64,000 nt of DNA from Saltatorellus ferox (GTDB lineage Bacteria; Planctomycetota; UBA1135; GCA-002686595), in NCBI GenBank assembly GCA_007751475.1, contig CP036434.1, positions 5,027,524-5,091,523 on the forward strand, in the 5' to 3' direction. The translations under genes and the position numbers were made by a program. The number at the start of each line of letters is the position of its first letter. Position 1 is the stretch's first letter. This document shows positions 43,871-52,823 of the stretch, piece by piece. The notes under the pieces are model-generated. The model was given only the letters and a program-made list of their open reading frames with translations, was not told the DNA's origin and did not search any database.

Positions 43871-43981
43871 CTGGGGCGTCACCGAGAAGTCCCGTCCCAA
43901 TTCGGCCATGCAGGCTATCATCAAGCGGAAGGTGCCGTTGGCACCGAGCGCTAACGACGCGAGCGATGGCCACCCTACATC

Positions 43982-45697
43982 ATGAAGATTCCCCACGCAG
44001 CGATCTTTCTCACGTGCTTTTCCTTTGCTGGATCATCGACCTATGCGCAGGTCGTGGAGCAAGTGGAGGACGAGTTCTACAGCACCCCGCCGCAGTCGTC
44101 AGCCGGGTCGGCTGAGCTTGGTAGCCACGTCGTGATGACGGATCGGTGGGTCTTCGTTAATGCCCAGAAGGACTGGACGGTCAATTCCTCACGAGGTTCT
44201 GTATACGTTTACGAGCGGACGGCTGATGGGCTCGTGCTGAATTCCATCCTCCATCCGCGGGGCGCTGATACTAGCACACTGGGGCTCTTTGGAAACGGTG
44301 GACTCGACGCCCGTGGCAACCGCCTTGCTGTAGCGACGACTCACTACATTGCAGATCTATCCTTGCCGCTTGCTAATGAAGGGCGATTGCACATCTACGA
44401 GTTCAACGGCTCGCAGTGGGTCATAGACGGGGTGGTGACGGCTCCTGAATACTCATTCATCACCGTTCCCAATGGGTTCGGCGCAGCGGTAGCCTTCGCC
44501 TCCGACGACGAGGTCCTCGTCGGGGCCACCGGGGACGAGCCCATAGGCTCGAACCCCTATGACAATCTGGGCTCGGTCTACGTCTTCCGAAGAAGTCCAG
44601 CAGGCACATGGAACCTCGACCACAAGGTCTACGGGCCCTCGCAGCCCCAACGGATCTCCAGCTTCGGCCGCCACATCCAATCGTCCGGTGATCACGTCAT
44701 CGTCCAAGGATTCGTCAAGTCGGCGGAGCTGACCAGGCAGCCGAACGGAAACTGGATGCTCGGGCCAACGATTGACCTCCCACTCCAAGGGTCCGCCGAG
44801 TTCATGGAGTTCGACTACAACGACGAGTGGCTCATCGTTGGAGATCCCCAGGACATATGCCAACTCTCTTCCCAGCGCTCCCGTGCCTACGTCTTCCACC
44901 GAGACCCAAGCGGCTGGACCCTTCACCAGACGCTGATGCCCCAGGACTCCTACGCGGGCACCATTGGGAGCTGCTACTACGGCCGCGACCGATTCGGTAC
45001 CAGTGTAGACCTCGACGGCAACCAGGTTGTGATCGGTAGCCCTTACATGCCCGTGAATGGGGTGATCCCCACCGGCCAGGCCTCGGTCTTCGAGCTCCAG
45101 GGAAACCAGTGGGTCGAAACCCACACGCTCCAGCTGGAGGACCCGCAAGCATGGTCGGCCTTTGGAGGCTCGGTCGCCATCAAGGGCGACACGGTGGCCG
45201 TCGGCGCCAGGTTCTGGACGCCCACGCCCAACACGCCGCTCTTTCACCCGGGCGCGGTCGCCATCTTCGATCTCCCGCGCGGAACCCCCGTTTGCGCAGG
45301 CCAGCCCAACTCCAGCGGCCAGCCCGCCACGCTCCACGTTTACGGCAACGAGACGGCTTCCCAGGTCGACATCTACTCCGAGGTCACCGAGCTGCCGCCG
45401 GGTTCACTCTGCCTTGGCCTTGTGGCCGCTCAACCAGGCTTCGTCATGAACCCCGCCGGCAGCGCCGGCAACCTCTGCCTGTCGGGCGTGATCGGCCGCT
45501 TCACCGCTCAGGCCGGTGCGGCGAGCCCGAGCGGTGACTACCGCTGGCAGGTCACGCCAGCGGGCATGCCGCTCGCCACCGGCTTCGTGCAGGTGCAGGC
45601 CGGGAGCACGTGGGTGTTCCAGAGCTGGTACCGCGACTCCGTCAGCGGCACCAGCACCTCGAACTTCAGCTCCGCCGTGAGCGCCTCTTTCGAGTAG
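43982..45697 (+). CDS. Secreted FG-GAP-repeat protein, tandem copy 1
   Basis: 571 residues. A signal peptide ('AAIFLTCFSFAGSSTYAQ', cleavage near residue 23) precedes a predicted beta-propeller built from FG-GAP-like repeats, for example 'NGFGAAVAFASDDEVLVGAT' (~164-183), 'FGRHIQSSGDHVIVQG' (~228-243), 'FGTSVDLDGNQVVIGSP' (~338-353) and 'FGGSVAIKGDTVAVGARF' (~394-411). The last ~135 residues (438-571) are the shared C-terminal module: 'CAGQPNSSGQ', 'GSAGNLCLSGVIGRF', 'WYRDSVSGTSTSNFSSAVS'. Copies 2 and 3 follow with the same length. Copy 1 and copy 3 are more alike in the propeller than either is to copy 2. Probably a surface protein; the function is unknown. Confidence 0.85.
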   Translation: MKIPHAAIFLTCFSFAGSSTYAQVVEQVEDEFYSTPPQSSAGSAELGSHVVMTDRWVFVNAQKDWTVNSSRGSVYVYERTADGLVLNSILHPRGADTSTLGLFGNGGLDARGNRLAVATTHYIADLSLPLANEGRLHIYEFNGSQWVIDGVVTAPEYSFITVPNGFGAAVAFASDDEVLVGATGDEPIGSNPYDNLGSVYVFRRSPAGTWNLDHKVYGPSQPQRISSFGRHIQSSGDHVIVQGFVKSAELTRQPNGNWMLGPTIDLPLQGSAEFMEFDYNDEWLIVGDPQDICQLSSQRSRAYVFHRDPSGWTLHQTLMPQDSYAGTIGSCYYGRDRFGTSVDLDGNQVVIGSPYMPVNGVIPTGQASVFELQGNQWVETHTLQLEDPQAWSAFGGSVAIKGDTVAVGARFWTPTPNTPLFHPGAVAIFDLPRGTPVCAGQPNSSGQPATLHVYGNETASQVDIYSEVTELPPGSLCLGLVAAQPGFVMNPAGSAGNLCLSGVIGRFTAQAGAASPSGDYRWQVTPAGMPLATGFVQVQAGSTWVFQSWYRDSVSGTSTSNFSSAVSASFE

Positions 45698-45788
45698 CGC
45701 GTCGGCGGCCAAGAGGGTGTTGCGCATGGAGAGACTCGATCAGTGCGGCGCCCCACAGGCGCAGCTTCACCACTACTGTTATTCGGCG

Positions 45789-45796
45789 CAACTGAC
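45789..45796. repeat. Target-site duplication, left
   Basis: CAACTGAC directly before the insertion sequence. The same eight bases follow the element at 47194-47201, and occur once at the corresponding place (49055-49062) in the uninterrupted spacer between copies 2 and 3, which proves that this is the target site. Confidence 0.95.
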
Positions 45797-45869
45797 GGGG
45801 GTGTATCACTTGTTCTGTAATTTCGGCTTCGGCTCGACTGACCATCTGAACCTGCAAGGCGCGTGAGGG

Positions 45870-45896
45870 ATCGGCCCTCACCCCTGAGGGGCCGAT
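45870..45896. terminator. Hairpin at the left end of the insertion sequence
   Basis: ATCGGCCCTCA, loop CCCC, TGAGGGGCCGAT, with one unpaired base in the stem. It stands between the left inverted repeat and the transposase start at 45970. Strong hairpins in this place in insertion sequences often block transcription entering from outside; no T-run is present, so that role is inferred. Confidence 0.5.
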
Positions 45897-45969
45897 TCGT
45901 CACGTGCCGGTTGCGTGGGAGGCCATCGTTGGCTTTCGTGGTGTTAACCACAACCCCACTCGACCAACG

Positions 45970-47151
45970 ATGCCTCACCACGAAGCCGACGCTAACAAGA
46001 TCTCCCTCGTCCTGGAACTTCTGACTGAGCACGGTTTCGACCGTCTCGCTGAGGCGATCCAGATCCTGCTCAACGAAGCCATGCTGATCGAACGTTCCGA
46101 CTACCTGAACGCCGCGCCGTACGAACGCGCAGAGTCCAGGCGCGGGTACGCGAACGGGTTCAAGCCCAAGCGCGTCGCGTCTCGTGTCGGCGAGCTCGAG
46201 CTGCGCATCCCGCAGGTTCGGGAAGCCGCCGAGGGCGGAGAGCGCTTCTATCCGAACGCCCTCGAGCGAGGAGAACGTGGCGAGAGGGCTCTCAAGCTCG
46301 CGATCGCAGAAATGTACATCAACGGCGTCTCGACACGCCGCGTTCAGAGGGTCACTGAGGAGCTCTGCGGGCTCAAGATCACATCTTCTCAAGTCTCACG
46401 CGCGACTCAGCTCCTCGACGAAGAGATCTCCTCGTGGAGGAGTCGCCCCATCGGCGCCTGTCCCTACCTCGTGCTCGATGCACGCTACGAGAAGGTGAGG
46501 ATCGGCGGCTCCGTGGTCACGGCGGCTGTTGTCGTCGCCATGGCGGTACGAGAGGACGGGAAGCGATCGATCGTCGGCGTCAGCGTTGCCACCTCCGAAG
46601 CTGAGGTCCACTGGCGGGAGTTCCTGCAGTCGCTCGTCCTCCGTGGACTGCATGGTGTGCGCCTCTTCACCAGTGACGACCACCCCGGCATCAAGGCCGC
46701 TCTCGCATCCGTCTTCCCTGGCGTTGCCTGGCAACGATGCCAGTGCCACATGCAGCGCAACGCGCAGTCCTACGTCTCCAAGATCGTCATGAAGAAGGAC
46801 GTGGCGGAGGACCTCCGCTCCATCTTCAACGCGCCGACGATGGCCGACGCCGAGCAGATCATCAAGACGGTCGTTGTCAAGTACCAGGACTCGGAGCCCA
46901 GGGTCGCCGCGTGGATCGAAGAAAACATCCACGAGGGACTCGCTGTCCTCCAATTTCCCGCCAGCCATCGTCGACGCCTCCGGACGTCGAACGCGGTCGA
47001 GAGGCTCAACAAAGAGATCAAGAGGCGAACGCGAGTCGCTGGCCTCTTCCCGAACGAAGCCGCGCTGTTGCGGCTCGTCACTGCCCTGGCCATGGAGGTC
47101 TCCGAAGATTGGGAGGCCGGCCGTCAATACCTCACCATGGAGCAAGCCTGA
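45970..47151 (+). CDS. IS256-family (Mutator-type) transposase
   Basis: 393 residues from ATG 45970; a GTG at 45904 would add 22 residues unlike the family. It catalyses cut-and-paste or copy-out movement of the element by a DDE active site: Asp170 in 'PYLVLDARYEKVR', Asp236 in 'RLFTSDDHPGIKAAL', and Glu344 in 'RTSNAVERLNKEIKRRTRV'. The family's 'WQRCQCHMQRN' stands at ~254-264 between the second Asp and the Glu, and the N-terminus has 'RRGYANGFKPKRV' near 58. Length is usual for the family (~390-415). No frameshift or stop is present, so the enzyme looks intact. Confidence 0.95.
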   Translation: MPHHEADANKISLVLELLTEHGFDRLAEAIQILLNEAMLIERSDYLNAAPYERAESRRGYANGFKPKRVASRVGELELRIPQVREAAEGGERFYPNALERGERGERALKLAIAEMYINGVSTRRVQRVTEELCGLKITSSQVSRATQLLDEEISSWRSRPIGACPYLVLDARYEKVRIGGSVVTAAVVVAMAVREDGKRSIVGVSVATSEAEVHWREFLQSLVLRGLHGVRLFTSDDHPGIKAALASVFPGVAWQRCQCHMQRNAQSYVSKIVMKKDVAEDLRSIFNAPTMADAEQIIKTVVVKYQDSEPRVAAWIEENIHEGLAVLQFPASHRRRLRTSNAVERLNKEIKRRTRVAGLFPNEAALLRLVTALAMEVSEDWEAGRQYLTMEQA

Positions 47152-47193
47152 TCTTCCTCGCGGACGAAATTACAGAAGAAGAGTTGCTCTATC

Positions 47194-47201
47194 CAACTGA
47201 C
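47194..47201. repeat. Target-site duplication, right
   Basis: CAACTGAC directly after the insertion sequence, identical to the copy at 45789-45796. It continues with CTCACTCG, as in the uninterrupted spacer at 49055. Confidence 0.95.
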
Positions 47202-47247
47202 TCACTCGAATCGCTCGGCGCATTCGCAACCTAGCACCCCTCCCTCC

Positions 47248-48963
47248 ATGAAGACTTCCCACGCAGCGATCCTTCTCACCTGCTTCTCCTTTGCTGGATC
47301 ATCGACCTACGCGCAGGTCGTGGAGCAAGTGGAGGACGAGTTCTACAGCACCCCGCCGCAGTCGTCAGCCGGGTCGGCAGAGCTTGGTAGCCACGTCGTG
47401 ATGACCGATCGGTGGGTCTTCGTGAACGCGCAGAAAGACGGGACGATCGGCTCCTCAAGGGGGTCAGTGTACGTCTATGAGCGTACCGCTGATGGTCTGG
47501 TGTTGAACACGATCCTCTATCCGCGGGGCGCGGATACGACCACCTTGGGGCTCTTCGGCGATGGGGGCCTGGACGCCCGGGGCAACCGCCTGGCGGTCGT
47601 CAGCACTCACTACATTTTCGATCTGGCTCTCCCACTCCCGATGGAAGGACGATTGCACGTCTATGAGTTCAACGGCACAAGTTGGGGCATAGACCAAGTC
47701 GTCACCGCACCTGAGTATCCTCTCATGACCGTTCCCAATGGGTTCGGCAGAGCGGTAGCCTTCGTCTCCGACGACGAGGTCCTCGTCGGGGCCACCGGGG
47801 ACGAGCCCATAGGCTCGAACCCCTATGACAATCTGGGCTCGGTCTACGTCTTCCGAAGAAGTCCAGCGGGCACATGGAACCTCGACCACAAGGTCTACGG
47901 GCCTTCGCAGCCCCAACGGATCTCCGGCTTCGGCCGCCACATCCGATCGTCCGGTGATCACGTCATCGTCCAAGGATTGGTGAAATCCGCCGAGCTGAAC
48001 AGGCAGCCGAACGGCGAATGGATGGTGGGGTCTATCCTCGACTTTCCACTCCAAGGGTCTGCCGAGTTCATGGAGTTCGACTGCGACGACGAGTGGCTCA
48101 TCGTTGGAGATCCCCAGGACATATGCGAACTCTCCTCGCAGCGCTCCCGGGCCTACGTCTTCCACCGCGACCCGGGCGGCTGGACCCTCCACCAGACGCT
48201 GATGCCCCAGGACTCTTACGCGGGCCCCATCGGGAGCTGCAACTATGGCCGCGACAAGTTCGGCACTAGCGTGGACCTCGACGGCAACAAGGTGGTGATC
48301 GGAAGCCCCAGCATGCCGGTTGACGGGGTGATTCCCGCTGGCCAGGCTTCGGTCTTCGAGCTCCAGGGAAACCAGTGGGTCGAGACCCACACGCTCCAGC
48401 TGGAGGACCCGCAAGCATGGTCGGCCTTTGGAGGCTCGGTCGCCATCAAGGGCGACACGGTCGCGGTCGGCGCCAGGTTCTGGACGCCCACGCCCAGCAC
48501 GCCGCTCTTTCACCCGGGCGCGGTCGCCATCTTCGATCTCCCGCGCGGAACCCCCGTTTGCCCAGGCCAGCCCAACTCCAGCGGCCAGCCCGCCACGCTC
48601 CACGTCTACGGCAACGAGACGGCTTCCCAGGTCGACATCTACGCCGAGGTCACCGAGCTGCCACCGGGTTCACTCTGCCTTGGCCTCGTGGCCGCTCAAC
48701 CAGGCTTCGTCATGAACCCCGCCGGCAGCGCCGGCAACCTCTGCCTGTCGGGCGTGATCGGCCGCTTCACCGCTCAGGCCGGTGCGGCGAGCCCGAGCGG
48801 TGACTACCGCTGGCAGGTCACGCCAGCGGGCATGCCGCTCGCCACCGGCTTCGTGCAGGTGCAGGCCGGGAGCACGTGGGTGTTCCAGAGCTGGTACCGC
48901 GACTCCGTCGGCGGCACCAGCACCTCGAACTTCAGCTCCGCCGTGAGCGCCTCTTTCGAGTAG
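47248..48963 (+). CDS. Secreted FG-GAP-repeat protein, tandem copy 2
   Basis: 571 residues and the same architecture as copy 1: signal peptide ('AAILLTCFSFAGSSTYAQ'), FG-GAP-like propeller, and the shared C-terminal module. It is the most diverged of the three in the propeller: 'TSWGIDQVVTAPEYPLMTVP' replaces 'SQWVIDGVVTAPEYSFITVP' of copies 1 and 3, 'GLVKSAELNRQPNGEWMVGS' replaces 'GFVKSAELTRQPNGNWMLGP', and 'GSCNYGRDKFG' replaces 'GSCYYGRDRFG'. The C-terminal ~190 residues are nearly identical to the other copies ('CPGQPNSSGQ' has Pro for Ala, and 'SVGGTSTSNF' agrees with copy 3). Such a mosaic suggests gene conversion among copies. It starts 46 bp after the right target duplication of the insertion sequence. 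Confidence 0.85.
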   Translation: MKTSHAAILLTCFSFAGSSTYAQVVEQVEDEFYSTPPQSSAGSAELGSHVVMTDRWVFVNAQKDGTIGSSRGSVYVYERTADGLVLNTILYPRGADTTTLGLFGDGGLDARGNRLAVVSTHYIFDLALPLPMEGRLHVYEFNGTSWGIDQVVTAPEYPLMTVPNGFGRAVAFVSDDEVLVGATGDEPIGSNPYDNLGSVYVFRRSPAGTWNLDHKVYGPSQPQRISGFGRHIRSSGDHVIVQGLVKSAELNRQPNGEWMVGSILDFPLQGSAEFMEFDCDDEWLIVGDPQDICELSSQRSRAYVFHRDPGGWTLHQTLMPQDSYAGPIGSCNYGRDKFGTSVDLDGNKVVIGSPSMPVDGVIPAGQASVFELQGNQWVETHTLQLEDPQAWSAFGGSVAIKGDTVAVGARFWTPTPSTPLFHPGAVAIFDLPRGTPVCPGQPNSSGQPATLHVYGNETASQVDIYAEVTELPPGSLCLGLVAAQPGFVMNPAGSAGNLCLSGVIGRFTAQAGAASPSGDYRWQVTPAGMPLATGFVQVQAGSTWVFQSWYRDSVGGTSTSNFSSAVSASFE

Positions 48964-49108
48964 CGCGTCGGCGGCCAATCGGGTGTTGCGCATGGAGAGA
49001 TTCGATCAGTGTGTCGCCCCACAGGCGCAGCATCACCACTACCGCCATTCGGCGCAACTGACTCACTCGATTCGCTCGGCGCATTCGCAGACGACCACCC
49101 CTCCCTCC

Positions 49109-50824
49109 ATGAAGACTTCCCACGCAGCGATCCTTCTCACGTGCTTCTCCTTTGCTGGATCATCGACCTACGCGCAGGTCGTGGGGCGAATGGAGGACGA
49201 GTTCTACAGCACCCCGCCGCAGTCGTCAGCCGGGGCGGCCGAGCTTGGTAGCCATGTCGTGATGACCGATCGGTGGGTCTTCGTGAACGCGCAGAAGGAC
49301 TGGACGCTCGGCTCAGCAAGGGGCTCCGTTTACGTGTACGAGCGGACTGCTGATGGGCTGGTGTTGAACACGATCCTCCATCCGCGGGGCGCAGATACGA
49401 CCACCTTGAGACTTTTCGGTAATGGCGGTCTCGACGCGCGGGGCAACCGTCTTGCGGTGGTGACGACCCACTACATCGCAGATCTATCTTTGCCGCTTGG
49501 CAGGGAAGGGCGATTGCACATCTACGAGTTCAACGGCTCGCAGTGGGTCATAGACGGGGTGGTGACGGCTCCTGAATACTCATTCATCACCGTTCCCAAT
49601 GGATTCGGCGCAGCGGTAGCCTTCGCCTCCGACGACGAGGTCCTCGTCGGGGCCCCCGGGGACGAGCCCATAGGCACGAACCCCTATGACAATCTGGGCT
49701 CCGTCTACGTCTTCCGAAGAAGTCCAGCGGGCACATGGAACCTCGACCACAAGGTCTTCGGGCCCTCGCAGCCCCAACGGATCTCCAGCTTCGGCCTCCA
49801 CATCCGATCGTCCGGTGATCACGTCATCGTCCAAGGATTCGTCAAGTCGGCGGAGCTGACCAGGCAGCCGAACGGAAACTGGATGCTCGGGCCAACGATC
49901 GACCTCCCACTCCAAGGGTCCGCCGAGTTCATGGAGTTCGACTGCGACGACGAGTGGCTCATCGTTGGAGATCCCCAGGACATATGCCAACTCTCCTCGC
50001 AGCGCTCCCGTGCCTACGTCTTCCACCGAGACCCAAGCGGCTGGACCCTTCACCAGACGCTGATGCCCCAGGACTCCTACGCGGGCACCATTGGGAGCTG
50101 CTACTACGGCCGCGACCGATTCGGTACCAGTGTAGACCTCGACGGCAACCAGGTTGTGATCGGTAGCCCTTACATGCCCGTGAATGGGGTGATCCCCACC
50201 GGCCAGGCCTCGGTCTTCGAGCTCCAGGGAAACCAGTGGGTCGAAACCCACACGCTCCAGCTGGAGGACCCGCAAGCATGGTCGGCCTTTGGAGGCTCGG
50301 TCGCCATCAAGGGCGACACGGTCGCGGTCGGCGCCAGGTTCTGGACGCCCACGCCCAACACGCCGCTCTTTCACCCGGGCGCGGTCGCCATCTTCGATCT
50401 CCCGCGCGGAACCCCCGTTTGCGCAGGCCAGCCCAACTCCAGCGGCCAGCCCGCCACGCTCCACGTTTACGGCAACGAGACGGCTTCCCAGGTCGACATC
50501 TACGCCGAGGTCACCGAGCTGCCACCGGGTTCACTCTGCCTTGGCCTCGTGGCCGCTCAACCAGGCTTCGTCATGAACCCCGCCGGCAGCGCCGGCAACC
50601 TCTGCCTGTCGGGCGTGATCGGCCGCTTCACCGCTCAGGCCGGTGCGGCGAGCCCGAGCGGCGACTACCGCTGGCAGGTCACCCCAGCGGGCATGCCGCT
50701 CGCCACCGGCTTCGTGCAGGTACAGGCCGGGAGCACGTGGGTGTTCCAGAGCTGGTACCGCGACTCCGTCGGCGGCACCAGCACCTCGAACTTCAGCTCC
50801 GCCGTGAGCGCCTCTTTCGAGTAG
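49109..50824 (+). CDS. Secreted FG-GAP-repeat protein, tandem copy 3
   Basis: 571 residues. ATG 49109 was chosen because it gives the same signal peptide as copies 1 and 2; the frame is open upstream to 48983, within the spacer. The propeller resembles copy 1 ('SQWVIDGVVTAPEYSFITVP', 'GFVKSAELTRQPNGNWMLGP', 'GSCYYGRDRFGTSVDLDGNQ'), but the segment just after the signal peptide has its own changes ('VVGRMEDEFYSTPP', 'TLGSARGSVYVYERTADG', 'LSLPLGREGRLHIYEF'), and the end ('DIYAEVTELPPGS', 'SVGGTSTSNF') agrees with copy 2. The 145-bp spacer before it is intact and lacks any insertion. It is convergent with thrS, 37 bp between stops. Confidence 0.85.
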   Translation: MKTSHAAILLTCFSFAGSSTYAQVVGRMEDEFYSTPPQSSAGAAELGSHVVMTDRWVFVNAQKDWTLGSARGSVYVYERTADGLVLNTILHPRGADTTTLRLFGNGGLDARGNRLAVVTTHYIADLSLPLGREGRLHIYEFNGSQWVIDGVVTAPEYSFITVPNGFGAAVAFASDDEVLVGAPGDEPIGTNPYDNLGSVYVFRRSPAGTWNLDHKVFGPSQPQRISSFGLHIRSSGDHVIVQGFVKSAELTRQPNGNWMLGPTIDLPLQGSAEFMEFDCDDEWLIVGDPQDICQLSSQRSRAYVFHRDPSGWTLHQTLMPQDSYAGTIGSCYYGRDRFGTSVDLDGNQVVIGSPYMPVNGVIPTGQASVFELQGNQWVETHTLQLEDPQAWSAFGGSVAIKGDTVAVGARFWTPTPNTPLFHPGAVAIFDLPRGTPVCAGQPNSSGQPATLHVYGNETASQVDIYAEVTELPPGSLCLGLVAAQPGFVMNPAGSAGNLCLSGVIGRFTAQAGAASPSGDYRWQVTPAGMPLATGFVQVQAGSTWVFQSWYRDSVGGTSTSNFSSAVSASFE

Positions 50825-50861
50825 CGCGTCGGCGGCCAATCGGCGGATAGGAGCCGACGCC

Positions 50862-52667
50862 TCAGACGGACTCGGGCTCCGCGTCCGGCAGCTCCAGGGA
50901 CTTCGTATCCCGCAGCTCCGTCACCATCTTCAGGAACGTCTCGAACGGCACCACGCTCTGCTCGCGGGTGCCGCGGCGGCGCACGGCCACCGTGCCATCC
51001 TCGGCCTCGCGCTCGCCCGCGATCAGCATGTAGGGAACCTGCTCCTTCTGGGCATGCTTGATCTTCTTGTTCATGTGCGCCGCTTCGAGCATCGCCTCCA
51101 CGCGGAAGCCAGCCTCCTGCAAGCGCTCACTCAGGGTTCGGCAATAGTCGGCGTGCTCCTCGCGGATCGGAATCACCGCCACCTGGGTGGGCGCGATCCA
51201 TACCGGGAACTTGCCCCCGAAGTGCTCGATCAGACCGCCGACGAAGCGCTCCAGGCTTCCAAGGATCGCCCGGTGCACCATGATCGGCCGCTGCTGCGAA
51301 CCATCAGGTGCCGTGTAGTGCAGATCGAAGCGCTCGGGCAGGTTGAAGTCGCACTGGATCGTGCTGTTTTGCCATTCACGCCCGAGGGCATCCTTGATCT
51401 TGTAGTCGATCTTCGGCCCGTAGAACGCGCCGCCGCCCTCGTCGAGTTCCAGGGGAAGGTTCACCTTCGCCGCCGCGTCGCGGAGGCTCTGGGTCGCCTT
51501 CTCCCAGATCGCGTCCTCGCCGATCGTCTTTTCGGATGGCCGCGTGGCGAGGTACGCCTTGTACTCGAAGCCGAAGGTGCTGAGCACCGTGTCGACGAGC
51601 CTGCAAACGCCCGCGATCTCCTCCGCCAGCTGGTCCGGCGTGCAGAAGATGTGCGCATCGTCCTGGGTGAAGCCGCGCACGCGCAGCATGCCGTGCACCA
51701 CGCCCGACTTCTCGTAGCGGTAGACCGTCCCGAGCTCGGCCCAGCGCAGCGGTAGCTCACGATAGCTGCGCCCGCGATCCTTGTAGATCAGGGCGTGGCC
51801 CGGGCAGTTCATCGGCTTGACGCGGTACGGCAGCGAGTCGAGTTCCATCGGCGCGTACATCATCTCGGAGTAGTTTTCGAGGTGACCGGACACGGCGAAA
51901 AGGCTCTCGCGCGACACATGCGGCGTGTAGACGGGCTTGTAGCCACCACGGGTGTGGAGGTCCCACCAGAACTGCTCGATCTCGCGCCGGATCACGCCGA
52001 GGTTCGGGTGCCAGAACACGAAGCCCGCGCCCGCTTCCCCGTGCGTGCTGAAGAGGTCGAGTTCGGTTCCGAGCTTGCGGTGGTCGCGCTTCTTGACTTC
52101 CTCCAGCCACTCCAGGTGCGCGTCGAGCTGCTCCTGGGTCCAGAACGCCGTTCCGTAGATGCGCTGGAGCATCTTGTTGTTCTCGTCGCCGCGCCAGTAG
52201 GCACCGGCCACGTGCTGGAGCTTGAAGACGTAGTCGAGGTCCTGGAACGAATCGACGTGGGGTCCCTCGCAGAGGTCGCCCCAGCGATCGTCGCCCTCGC
52301 CGTGGAAGTAGAACGTGATGTCCTCGTCGTCGGGAATCAGATCGAGTCCCTCGATCTTGTACTCCTGCCCCCACTCCTGGAGCTTCGCCCGCGCTTCGTC
52401 GCGCGAGACCGTCTCCTTCTCGATCTTCGGAGAGCGCTTCGCGATGCGCCGCATCTCCTTCTCGATCTTGCGGAGGTCCTTGTCGGTCAAGGGCTCCGGG
52501 AGGTCGAAGTCGTAGTAGAAGCCGTGCTCGATGGCCGGGCCGAAGCCGAACTGAGCCTTGGGGAAGAGCTTCTGGACGGCCGAAGCCATCAGGTGCGCCG
52601 TCGAGTGACGGAGCGTGGACAGGGGAAAAGGCCCCTCAACCTGAGGAACCGGGTCTGCCTGGATCAT
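50862..52667 (-). CDS. thrS: Threonyl-tRNA synthetase without TGS domain
   Basis: Charges tRNA-Thr with threonine in the cytoplasm. 601 residues, about 40 shorter than the E. coli enzyme: the sequence begins almost directly with the editing (N2) domain 'STLRHSTAHLMASAVQKLFP', so the N-terminal TGS domain is missing. Editing-site motifs 'HSTAH' and 'YWRGDENNKMLQRIYGTAF' are present. The catalytic core has motif 2 and the zinc ligands: Cys in 'PMNCPGHALIYK', 'GTVYRYEKSGVVHGMLRVRG', 'FTQDDAHIFC', and a His in 'RPIMVHRAILGSLERFVGGL' (motif 3). The anticodon-binding domain follows ('VWIAPTQVAVIPIREEHADY', 'RRRGTREQSVVPFETFLKMV'). A T-box leader is not visible upstream. It lies behind murB on the same strand, 156 bp apart. 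Confidence 0.97.
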   Translation of the reverse strand: MIQADPVPQVEGPFPLSTLRHSTAHLMASAVQKLFPKAQFGFGPAIEHGFYYDFDLPEPLTDKDLRKIEKEMRRIAKRSPKIEKETVSRDEARAKLQEWGQEYKIEGLDLIPDDEDITFYFHGEGDDRWGDLCEGPHVDSFQDLDYVFKLQHVAGAYWRGDENNKMLQRIYGTAFWTQEQLDAHLEWLEEVKKRDHRKLGTELDLFSTHGEAGAGFVFWHPNLGVIRREIEQFWWDLHTRGGYKPVYTPHVSRESLFAVSGHLENYSEMMYAPMELDSLPYRVKPMNCPGHALIYKDRGRSYRELPLRWAELGTVYRYEKSGVVHGMLRVRGFTQDDAHIFCTPDQLAEEIAGVCRLVDTVLSTFGFEYKAYLATRPSEKTIGEDAIWEKATQSLRDAAAKVNLPLELDEGGGAFYGPKIDYKIKDALGREWQNSTIQCDFNLPERFDLHYTAPDGSQQRPIMVHRAILGSLERFVGGLIEHFGGKFPVWIAPTQVAVIPIREEHADYCRTLSERLQEAGFRVEAMLEAAHMNKKIKHAQKEQVPYMLIAGEREAEDGTVAVRRRGTREQSVVPFETFLKMVTELRDTKSLELPDAEPESV

Positions 52668-52724
52668 TTTGTAGGTGCGCGGGAAATGAAGGGGCGACGA
52701 TCCTCAACCTGGGGACCGGCGCGC

Positions 52725-52751
52725 CGCAGAGGCTCCCGAGCGGCCTCTGCG
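52725..52751. other. 9-bp perfect stem-loop between murB and thrS
   Basis: CGCAGAGGC, nine-base loop TCCCGAGCG, GCCTCTGCG. It lies in the 156 bp between the end of murB and the start of thrS (both minus strand). No T-run follows on either strand. It might be a weak terminator after murB or a processing site if the genes are co-transcribed. Confidence 0.4.
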
Positions 52752-52823
52752 AGCTTTCGTGTGGAGCGGGGAGTGTAGGGGAGACAAACGCGCCGTGGAA
52801 CCGGACTTCCCTCCCCTTCGGTT

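Larger units (their letters stand above)
45797..47193 (+). mobile_element. IS256-family insertion sequence, 1397 bp
   Basis: Bounded by the 8-bp direct repeat CAACTGAC and carrying imperfect 29-bp terminal inverted repeats (45797-45825 and 47165-47193) which share the inner 13 bases TTCTGTAATTTCG exactly and about half of the outer 16. One gene, a Mutator-type transposase, fills most of it. The element sits in the 145-bp spacer between tandem copies 1 and 2 and leaves both flanking genes intact. The intact transposase and clean duplication suggest that it is complete and may be active. Confidence 0.95.
43982..50824 (+). repeat. Tandem array of three 1.86-kb units
   Basis: Three copies of a 1716-bp gene at 43982, 47248 and 49109. 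The distance between copies 2 and 3 is 1861 bp, i.e. the gene plus a 145-bp spacer (48964-49108). Between copies 1 and 2 the spacer sequence is also 145 bp once the 1397-bp insertion sequence and one 8-bp target copy are removed. The third copy is followed by only the first ~20 bases of the spacer before the sequence changes. Confidence 0.92.

Noticed and set aside
52668..52823. T-box or other riboswitch leader for thrS
   Set aside because: No T-box consensus, specifier hairpin or antiterminator pair can be recognised; there is only one simple stem-loop.
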